Position numbers and translations under genes: made by a program. From Edaphochlamys debaryana (taxonomy: Eukaryota; Chlorophyta; Chlorophyceae; Chlamydomonadales), in NCBI GenBank assembly GCA_016858145.1, contig JAEHOE010000111.1, positions 1-64,000 on the forward strand: 64,000 nt of DNA. Reading direction: 5' to 3'. The notes beneath the pieces were generated by a model that saw only the letters and a program-made list of their open reading frames with translations, was not told the DNA's origin and did no database searches. Positions 55,701-64,000 of the stretch are shown here, one piece after another. The number at the start of each line of letters is the position of its first letter. Positions within the stretch are counted from its first letter, which is position 1.

Positions 55701-56867
55701 GGTTGGAACTGGCCGGGTGAAGCGTCGGGTCTCGCCCCCTACCCCTGTCCCTCCCTCCGGCCCCAGCATTGCCCTCACGCTGGACACCCTGGAGGCCGCC
55801 GCACGCTCCGCACGCGAGCGGCAGCAGGCGCAGCACGGCACAGCGCAGCAGCCGCAGAGCCCTGACGCAGACGCACCCGGGTCCGGAGCGTCGCCGCCTG
55901 CCAGGGCTGCTGGCGCGGAGGGGAGGGCGGGCGCGCAGTCCGGGGCCCAGGGCGGCGGCGGCGGCAAGGCGAAGGGCCAGGGCAAGGCCGGGGCCGGCAA
56001 GGGCAAGGCCGGGGCCGGCGGCCCCAGCGGGGACCGGGCTCGGGCGGTGCCTGATGCCACCTTCTTCGGAGCCATGCTGTGGTCCCGGTGAGCCGGGCTG
56101 TGCGTGGTTTACCCAGGGGCAAGCTGTGCGGGTTTGGGGCTGGGGGGGACGGCCGCTGACTCCCTGGCCGACAGGGGAGCGGGGTCCCACCGTGCGGGGG
56201 AGCGGGGTCAGGGGAGCGGGGTCCCACCGTGTGCGCGGTGTGTTGGTTGGAGGGGGCAGTGCCGCTTACCGCAAAGGTGTGAGGTTGGCTCCTTACGGGC
56301 GCCTTACGCGTGCGTGCCATTCCCTGGGCGTACGGGCGGGGCGGATGCATACGTGTGGGCAGGGGACGGCCCCCCCGCATGTTGGCCATATGCCTATGCG
56401 GCTTGGGGTGGCTCTCCCAGCGCTCCCTTTGGCGCCCGGCTGCCGGCCTCACGCTGCTCACCTCGCCTCTGCTCGCCACCAGCCTGACCCCTCCCTGCCC
56501 TCCCTGCCCTCCCTGCACGCACGCATGCAGGTGTGTGTCGGGCACACGGGTGGTTGCGCCCGGCAAGACGCAGAGCGTGGCGGGCGTGGCCTTCCGCAAC
56601 TACGGCTCCCACGTGGAGGAGCCGTACCCACACACGTACTGTACGGCAGCTGCTGCGCTCGGTACGACAAAGGATGAGGTGGACGAGTTTATCGTACGGC
56701 TGGGCAAGAGCTTCGCCGACTTCCGCAAGAAGTGCGGCGCGTCATCGGTACCGGCGGGGCCGGGGAACGGTGTGGAGGCATCGGGGCAGGGGCCGCAGGA
56801 AGGGGCGCGAGAGGGGGACGGGGAAGCGGCAGAAGCGGCGGCGGGGGATCAGGTGGATGGAGCTTGA
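52717..56867 (+). CDS. SEPSECS: O-phosphoseryl-tRNA(Sec) selenium transferase (SepSecS)
   Basis: PLP enzyme that converts phosphoseryl-tRNA(Sec) to selenocysteinyl-tRNA(Sec) using selenophosphate; the last step of eukaryotic Sec synthesis, cytosolic. Ten exons (52717-52884, 53234-53453, 53712-53857, 54057-54134, 54393-54557, 54726-54812, 55037-55189, 55494-55600, 55767-56087, 56531-56867) give 593 residues against about 500 in man. Very strong family stretches: [71 protein letters not shown], and TDKNFMVPVGGA with the PLP lysine at K285. The extra length comes mainly from an Ala/Gly/Lys-rich insertion in exon 9 and an acidic Gly-rich C-terminal tail. The enzyme implies that this organism makes selenoproteins. 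It follows the membrane-protein gene by 208 bp on the same strand. I found no clear TGTAA close to its stop. Confidence 0.95.
52927..52982. repeat. 19-bp tandem repeat in SepSecS intron 1
   Basis: Three copies of a G-rich unit, tgctggggtggaggggggg, with tgct at 52936, 52955 and 52974. It lies within the first intron and has no coding role. Confidence 0.9.
56174..56231. repeat. Direct duplication in SepSecS intron 9
   Basis: The stretch ggggagcggggtcccaccgt occurs at 56174 and again 37 bases later at 56211, with a partial copy (gggggagcggggtca) between them. It is a short tandem duplication inside the last intron. Confidence 0.85.
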
Positions 56868-59543
56868 ATCACGTATCCTCGCCAACAGCGATTGGCAAGG
56901 GTGCGGTGGCTGCGGTGCGGGCATTGGCGGGTTGTGTAGTGGGGTTTGGAGGGCATCCCTGGTGGTGGCAACGGCGCTTGAGGACACTCTTGGAGAGCAA
57001 GAAAGAGTTTGCACAGGTTGATGGGGATGGGGGCGTCCAGGTGGGGAGGACCGGACTCCAGTGCATTGTGGTGTACGCTCGTTGGGGGACTGGTGCTTGT
57101 TCTGCGGGGGCGGAGTTGGGAGCGGGATGCGGTCGTCTGGGGTAATTGACAGGAGGCCAGCTGGTGGGGCTCGAGGCCAGTCCTGGGGAGTCGGACCGCG
57201 AGCGTGATGGGCACGATATAGGTGTGCAGTTGAGTTATGATGCGCATGAAGGTGAAGCGCAGGGAATGCGAGTGGCGCATTCGAGTCGGCATCTCGCGGC
57301 GGGCTTCACGGTCGTTGAGTCCGCGGAATCCGCGCGAGAGTCGCTGCCCATTATTGTACCTGCGGTGAATCAGCTGACTGTCTGCGGCAGGGCGCGAGGT
57401 GTTTGGTCAGGGTGGAAGTCCGTTGGCTGATGTTTGCAGCCATGGCGTCGTAATTGTCGTCGTAACCAGGTTCGACGGATCGGGACACGCGCATGGCGCA
57501 GTTTGGCCTGTTTCATGAGCACGAATCCCACTGTGTCCACGCGAAGGAACATAATGCGTTCGGCACTAACCTGGGCACGAACTCGCACCAACGACCACAT
57601 GTCGCATGTCCCGTCATAACTGCGCGGTCGCAACGCGCTAAACAAAGAGCGACGGCCTCGGCTGGGGCTTAGTGCGCGACAAGACTCAAGAGGGCCGATG
57701 TCAGTAGCCGGAGATGGGGCAAGGCATAAGGGACCAAGGGCGGGGCTGGCAGGGGGCCAGGGGTAGAAGAACATCAACGAAGCGAAGCGCTTGGCTGTGG
57801 TGTGGCGTAGGGCGTTTTCCGCAGACTACGCAGGAGGAGACGACCTGGGGGGGGGGCTCGTTGACGCCTGGAACTGGGAGGCCCGCGAGGGCAAAGGGAC
57901 ACAAGGGCACATGGCACATCTCGCGGGAGAAACGCACACGAGTGTTACGGAAAGGGAGGGGACGGTAGTTCCTCTTGTTGGGCCAGGGGCTGGGAGAGCC
58001 CCTGGGCAGGAGCAGTCCTCGGTGGTGACAATGAGACGAGTGCGACGGAGTGCAGGTCACTGCTGCTACCCACGACACCCGGTGGCCGACACACGCACGT
58101 TACAGCCACCCCATGTCCATGCCATCCCTCAGGAGCAGCTCGTTCAGCGCTGCAGGCCCCCCTCCACCCCCTCTCTCCGCAGCCTTCCCCAGGCAGTACC
58201 GCACACATGTAGCCAGGCGCCTCCTGCGTGTAAATGGCGGGCGACTGGAGGCGCAAGGTGGTACTGGGCTGTTGCCTGCTGTGGCGATGCAGCGGGAGGC
58301 TCAGGAGCAGGCGTACGGCCCCGCCAACGGCGCCGACAACGGAACCTAACGGAACGGGGGGCCCCCGCTTGGAAGCTGGCGCCCGAGGGCAATGTCTTCG
58401 GGCAGCAACCTTGGCGGCGGTTAGAGTGTCGGTTGGGCATGCGTGCCACGCTGCGGACCTTTGTAACCGGTCGGGGGTTCGGGGGGCCGGCCGCCGGCGT
58501 GGGTGCGCGAACTGAAGCGAAGGGAGGGGGTTGGCTCTCTACGGAGTACTTGGCCCCGCGCATTACGTGTCGGGTATAGAATGTCGAGGTGGCTGGGGCC
58601 CAAGAGCTGCCCGCAGTCGTGGCGGCGTCGCCCGCAGCCGCGACGTGAGCGTTCGCGAACCCCCCCGGCGGCGAGGCCCAACGCATGCGCGTTCACGTTG
58701 GGGTGGCCGGTTGCGCTGTCCACATGTCCATGCAATAACCTGCAGCCGCCTGGTCACGAGAAGTCTGGTCAATGCTTGATGTTAACTGCCGTGGCTGTAA
58801 CAAAGCGGCTCTACCAGGAGCAGCGGAACAAGCGACAAAGGCCGATACTCATGCTTCAGCGCCGAACGAGCGCCGCGAAGTGTGCATAGGCAACACACTT
58901 GACGCAATCTGGAGTACAGCATCGACCTTGACTCGACGTGGTCTACTGACCAAGCGTAAGCCTATCGTTACACTGTAGCAGTTAGAGCCCGTCTCGAGTC
59001 CTCACGGTATTCACACGCGCGTGTTGCGAATGTGTGTTCGCTTCCGTATCAGCACACGGTAATCTCTTCTCTGACAGGCCCGTCTTTGGTATCCTACAGC
59101 ATCAGATGCACGGCCTGCTGGGCCTGCCCGCCGGTTGTCGGCGGGCCCCGGGGCATAGCAGGACATCAGTGCCGCAATGACAGCAACTGCAGGCCAGCTG
59201 CCACTGATGAGCTATCCCTTGTCTGCTGGCAACGGAGTGGGCGCAACGGAGCTGGCCGCGGGCGGGGCTGAGACGAAGGAGCGAGGTATCCCTGCTCGCA
59301 ACGAGGAGTTCTCCACGGCAGAGTAAGCCAGGCACGCCAGATCTTACAGCGCGTCTTGAAACCTCGCACCCTTTGGTGTTATTTGAGGAAGGATGGAACA
59401 ATGCATTGTTTTTGGTGCAGTGCGCCGACCTCGGCGGTGTGCGTTTCCACGCTGTGTTAGATGCATGCGCAGATGCTCATATCCGTCGTCCATCGTGGGG
59501 GCGGAGAACGGGGTGGGACCGCACGACGCAATACGAGGCGGCA
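56868..59543. other. Spacer: SepSecS 3' region and upstream region of the coiled-coil gene
   Basis: About 2.7 kb without a supported exon. The first part should be the SepSecS 3' untranslated region; TGTAA appears only at 58462-58466, which is too far away to assign. The region before 59544 is partly open in the frame of the next gene, so an upstream exon or an earlier start there is possible. No RNA gene or mobile element was recognised. Confidence 0.45.
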
Positions 59544-62500
59544 ATGGAGGCTTCTGCGTTTTGGGCCAGCGGCTGGGGCAAAGCCACAAGCATGTGCATT
59601 GCATACTCGAATCTGGAGCACAGGGCCTCTGAAGGCCTCCCGGATCACCCGCCCTCCGCCAGGCCAAGCGGCCCGTTCGGCCAAGAAAGGTGTGGGACTC
59701 CTCGTCCACCTCCACCTCCACCTCCACCTCCGCCTCCACCTCCACCCCAGCCGGTTCGGGACGGGGACAACAGGGCCTGTGCTTTTGTTCTGTCGCCCAA
59801 CGGCCCAGGAAGACAGAAGCGCAGCCGATGGGAGCCAGAGCCTGAGCCCCCCCTTCTCGGCTTCGCCAGCCCTACCCAGCGGGCGAGGACAGAAACCCCT
59901 GGGCCGGCTGCGCCCGCCGACACCACCTCACCAGGAATCTCTGTGGCCCCACCTCATGCTGTGACCCACATCAGCTCGGAGCCCCAGTTACACCGACAGC
60001 TTCCTCGTCCCTGCCGCCGGGCGTCTCTCTGGGACACACCTGTTGACGCCCCTCCGCCCCCGCCGCCGCCACCCTCTCCACCGCCTGCGCCCGCGCCTGC
60101 CCCGCAGCCTGCGCAGCACCCCGCAGCCAAGCCACACTCCGGCAATGGCGCAGCAAAGCCCTCGCTTGTCGCAAGGCGCAGAGATCGCCGCGGCGGCTCC
60201 AGCGGTGACGAGAGCAGCAGCGGCAGCGATGACAGCTCAAGCAGCAGCGACACAAGCGACAGCTCCAGCTCGAGCGAGAGCAGCAGCGGCAGCAGCGGCG
60301 GCGCCAGCTCGGGCGACAGTGGCAGTGGCAGGGAGGGGCGCAGGGGGCCCAGGTGCGCAGCCGCCGCCGGCGCCCAGCCACCACCGCACCGGCCCCCTCC
60401 CAGTCAGGGCACGCATGCTGAACCTCTCCTGCAGCCCCAGGCGCAGCTGGGTGGCCGGTCGCCGCTCCACGGGGGGCCAGGCCGACCAACCGGGGCCATG
60501 CCAGACGGGGCAGCGCCTGTGGACAGGCCGGCGGGACCGGGCGGCCGGGCAGTGGAGTCGGGCGGGTGTCCTGGGACGGAGCGCTTAGCGGCCCTCGAGG
60601 TCCGCCGGCAACGGCGCAGCCGCTGGGCGCCGGAGCGCGAGCCGGAGCGGGGGCGGCCGCAGGGGGCGGAAGGGGCCCCAGGGGAGGCGGCCGTGGACCC
60701 GGGGCGCCCCGGCCTGGCGGTGTCCAGTGGGCCGCAGCGGGGGCATGGGCGCCAGGCCCACGGGGAGTGGGCGCCGCACGGCCGCCAGGCGGGGCCCGCG
60801 GAGCTGCGTGAGGGGTGGCCTGCCGAGCGCAGCGGAGGCAGTGGGGGCGCTGCAAGGGAGCCAAAAGGTGAGGGCCGGGGTACCGTGCGGGGCGCTGGAG
60901 GCGGGGCCGGGCCAGGACAGGACAGGGAGGGCAGGATGCGGGCGGGGGCCTGCGGGATCAAGGTCGAGTTTGCTCACTTTCACAGCCCTTGCGTCTCTCG
61001 GCTCGCAGGAGTTTCGCCGAGCGCAGCTGTACAGCCGCTGCAGTTGCCGAATGGGCGCACTGGCTCGCCCCCCAGGCGGCAATCCCGGCCCAGCCCCCAC
61101 GCTGTGGAGGAGGTTGGTATCCCTCAGGAGGTGGGTTGGAAGGGCGGCGAATGCCACGTCATGCGGCTGGGTGGATGGTTGCCGTTCCAGAGTCTGGGCG
61201 CGGCCTGCAGCCGCGCACATGTCACGGGTGTCGCCGTCTGCATTCAACCCGCCTGCTTGCAATGAACCCGCTCAGGGCACGTCACCACGCGCGCGCGTGC
61301 CCAGCGCAGCGCCGGGCGGCAACACGGCGCCGGCTCCCATGGCTGACGGGGAGGAGGAGGAGCTGCGTCCGCCGCCGCCGCCCCCTGGCAGCCCGCCGCC
61401 GGCAAAGCGTCCAGCGCTGGAGGTGAGCTGAGCGGTTTCAGCCCTCGCAACTTTCCAGTAGATGGGCACAACAGAGTCTCCTTGGAAAACACTGACAGCT
61501 TGGGCTGGGTGACTAGAGTGTTTGTTGACTGCTGTTGACTGCTGTTGACTGCTGTCGAGGCCTCTATCTGCCGTTAGCTGACATCTTTCTATGCCTCTGC
61601 CTGCAGGACGGCCTGACAAGGGGCAAAGCGCCAGGCTTCCAACCGCTTGGCGGCGGGACAGAGGCTGGGGCCGGAGCTGCTTTGAAGCCCGATCCCACCG
61701 CCGGGGGCCCCGTGGGCGCGACCGCTGCGGCGGAGCGGCTTCCCTCCGGGACCATGTCGCCCGTTGGGGAGGGCGCGGACACAAGGCGGCACCGCGCGGC
61801 CTCTACGCCGCCCATCGGAGTGCCGGTGAGTGGCCTCTGCCTGACGGTGGGCACAGGCTTGGACCCGACCCACAAGTCCCATTAGCTGCTGTCACCGCTG
61901 GTTTGTGTGTGGTCACGGCGGACCTTTCGGCGGGGGTGGCAGAGGCTGTACAGGGCAGGTGGAGGCTGGACGTCATGAAAGCAGTATGAGTCTGCGTCAA
62001 CAAAGCGCAGTGCTTGCAGCTCGACTCATGCATCTCATCCCTCGACACGCCCCGCTTGTGCATCCCCGCAGGCCTCCGCTGCCAGCTCCTTAGCACCCCT
62101 GGGCATGTGCCCCGGCGCCCTCGCGGGGCCCCTGCACTCGCCCAAGCCCTCTCCGTTGGCGGAGGAGCTGCCCGCAGCCAGCAGGCCCGAGGCCTGGCAC
62201 GCCCTGGAGCTCGCACGCGAGGCGCTCGCCGCAGCCGCCGCAGCATGCGCCGCGCAGCACGCAGCGCACGGCGCGTCGCGTGCGGCACAGCACGGAGCGC
62301 AGCACGCGGAGCACGGTTCGCTCGAGGAGATCTCGGCCTGTGTCAGCACAGCGATGCTTCGGATGCAAGCGGCTCAGGAGGCCGTCGTGGCTACTGCGGC
62401 GGAGGCGGTGGTGGCGCTGGCGAGCCGCCGGGCCGGGGACCAGCAGGAGCAGCGGGCGCTGGAGCGGCGGCGGTGCGAGGTGGCGGCGCGCCAGGCCGAC

Positions 62501-64000
62501 GCGACGGAGGCGCGGCAGGCCCTGGCGGCGGCCAGCGCCAAGCTCAGCACAGTGACGGCGCAGGCCAAGACGCTGAAGAAGGCGCTGTCACGGTCCAAGG
62601 CCGACGCTAAGGCCGCTCACGCGCAGGCCGACGCGACGGCGACGGAGCTGGCGGCGGCGCGCGCGGAGCTGTGGCAGGCGCGTGAGGAGCTGGCGGCGGC
62701 GACGGGCAGGCCCGCGGGGCACAAATGGCAGAGCGCCGCGCCGGCGGAGGGCTCCTGCGGCGCCGCGCCGCCGCGACCCGCCACCGCCACCGCCGCCGCC
62801 GCCGCGACGGCCAGCGGCAGCCAGGCCGACGCGCCGCCACCCGTGGCTGTGCCCGACCAGGCCCTGGTGGGCTCCAGCGGGGCCACCTCACGGGGCACCG
62901 GCGAGGCCGCCGAGCACCCGCCCGGCGGCCAGCTCCGCGGCGCCTCGCCGCCCGCGCCGGCGGCGCTCGCCGCAGCGCAGGCCGAGGCGCGCCACGCCAA
63001 GCTGGCCCTGGCCACCACGCGCGCCGGCTTCAAGGCGCTCCAGGCAGGATTCGCCGCTGCCAAGGAGCGGGCCGCGCAGGCGGAGGCGCAGGCCGCCAGC
63101 AACGCAGAGGCGGCGGCCAAGGCGGAGGCGGACGCCGCAGCCGAGCGGGCGGCGGCTCGAGCAGCGCAGGCAGAGCTGGAGGAGGCTCGGGAGCAAGCTC
63201 GCAAGGCCGAGGGCGAGGCGGAGGCGGCCCGGGCCGAGGCGCGTAAGGCGGCCGGCGCCCTGGTGGAGGCGACGCAGGCGGCAGCGGCGGCGGCGGCGGC
63301 GGCGGCGGACGCCAGGGCCGAGGCCAAGACGGAGGCGCGCAAGGCCCGTCAGGAGCTGGCGACGCTGAAGGCAGAGTCCAAGCGCATGCAGGCGGCGCTG
63401 GAGAGCTCCCTGGCGGAGGCGGAGCGCCTGGCGGAGGCGCTGGCGCAGGCCCAGGCCGCCGCCACGGCGGCGGAGGCGCGTGCTGCCGTTAGCGTCGCCA
63501 CCGCCGACGCGGCCACACAGCTGGTGGAGGCGCGGGCCGCCGCCAGGGCAGCAGAGGCGGACGCGGCGGAGCGCGGCCGTGAGGTGGAGGAGGCGAGGGC
63601 CGCCGCCAGCGCTGCAGCGGCGGCGTTGGCGGAGCGCGCTGAGGAGCTGGCGGAGGCACGCGCCGCCGCGACGGAGGTAGCCCGGCAGCTGGCGGAGGTG
63701 CAGTCCGCTGCCAGTGCTGCCGCCGCGCAGGCAGCTCTCGAGCTCGCAAGCGTGCAAGCACGGCTCGAGGTGCTTGCCGAGGCAGAGGCGGCGCGTGGGC
63801 GGGAGGGAAGCAATCCCCTGCCCCCGCTGCCGCCGACGCCCTCAAAGCCCAGCCGTGAGGCCGCCGAGGCTCTGTCGAGCGCGCAGGCAGAGGCCGCTCG
63901 CCTGGCCGTTGCCCTCACGGCAGCGGCGTCTAAGCTCGCAGCGGCACGTGCTGACGCGGCTGAGGCGCGGAAGGCACAGGCGGACGCACAGGCGGAGGCC
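59544..64000 (+). CDS. Ser/Pro-rich coiled-coil protein with two ULM (U2AF-ligand-like) motifs, truncated by the window end
   Basis: No full-length family is recognised. Five exons are visible (59544-60867, 61009-61130, 61276-61422, 61607-61825, 62072 to beyond 64000), with consistent phases and over 1240 residues without a stop. Order: poly-Pro (about 55-70), RQKRSRW at 90-96 followed by EPEPE, Pro-rich stretches, a Ser/Asp/Glu block near 215-255 suited to phosphorylation (GDESSSGSDDSSSSSDTSDS), RRQRRSRW at 354-361 followed by APERE, an acidic patch EEEEL, then from about residue 620 an Ala/Glu/Arg/Lys-rich heptad-like coiled coil to the window end. The K/R-x-R-W boxes match U2AF-homology-motif ligands of SF1 and SF3B1, so a nuclear splicing-related role is plausible but inferred. 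The start is uncertain: this is the first ATG in the open frame, and an upstream exon may exist. Confidence 0.68.
61523..61555. repeat. 10-bp tandem repeat in an intron of the coiled-coil gene
   Basis: Just over three copies of tgttgactgc in the intron between 61423 and 61606. It is short, perfect and noncoding. Confidence 0.9.

Noticed and set aside
51366..56867. In-frame TGA as a selenocysteine codon in genes near SepSecS
   Set aside because: All hand-spliced proteins in the window end at their first stop and none shows conserved sequence beyond a TGA, so no selenoprotein is claimed here.

Overview
The window looks like nuclear DNA of a unicellular or colonial volvocine green alga (Chlamydomonas relatives); I cannot name the species. 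The evidence is very GC-rich coding sequence with G/C at third codon positions, dense short GT-AG introns (donors mostly GTGGG/GTGAG, C-rich tracts before CAG), TGTAA poly(A) signals after some stops, Ala/Pro/Gly/Ser low-complexity runs inside proteins, and a gene set typical of these algae (a tyrosine-kinase-like kinase with a huge internal loop, a CHASE-type receptor guanylyl cyclase, selenocysteine synthesis). All gene models below were spliced by hand; intron phases agree across every junction listed, except one frame break in the lipase gene.

Layout, left to right: an unrecognised low-complexity protein running leftward (0.02-3.3 kb, -); a TKL-family protein kinase (6.5-12.3 kb, -); a 4.5 kb gene-poor stretch with one doubtful coding patch; a dimethylarginine dimethylaminohydrolase (16.8-18.8 kb, +); an orphan secreted protein (19.6-23.1 kb, +); a TsaE-type P-loop ATPase for organellar tRNA t6A (23.4-24.4 kb, -, intronless); a NYN/PIN-like nuclease-fold protein (25.2-28.9 kb, -) divergent from a long leucine-rich-repeat protein (29.3-34.1 kb, +); a class 3 (DAG-lipase-like) lipase (35.6-39.2 kb, +) converging on a CHASE guanylyl cyclase (41.3-49.9 kb, -); a small secretory-pathway membrane protein (51.4-52.5 kb, +) followed 208 bp later by SepSecS (52.7-56.9 kb, +); and a Ser/Pro-rich coiled-coil protein with two U2AF-ligand-like motifs that runs off the right end (59.5 kb onward, +).

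Functional themes: two genes act in tRNA biology (TsaE, SepSecS); three belong to signalling (kinase, guanylyl cyclase, lipase), and DDAH would act on methylarginines. Nothing shows that they form one pathway; eukaryotic neighbours are usually unrelated. The points most worth checking are the paired ULM motifs, the candidate dicistron formed by the membrane protein and SepSecS, DDAH in an alga, N-acylation motifs on the NYN protein and the lipase, and the lipase frame break.
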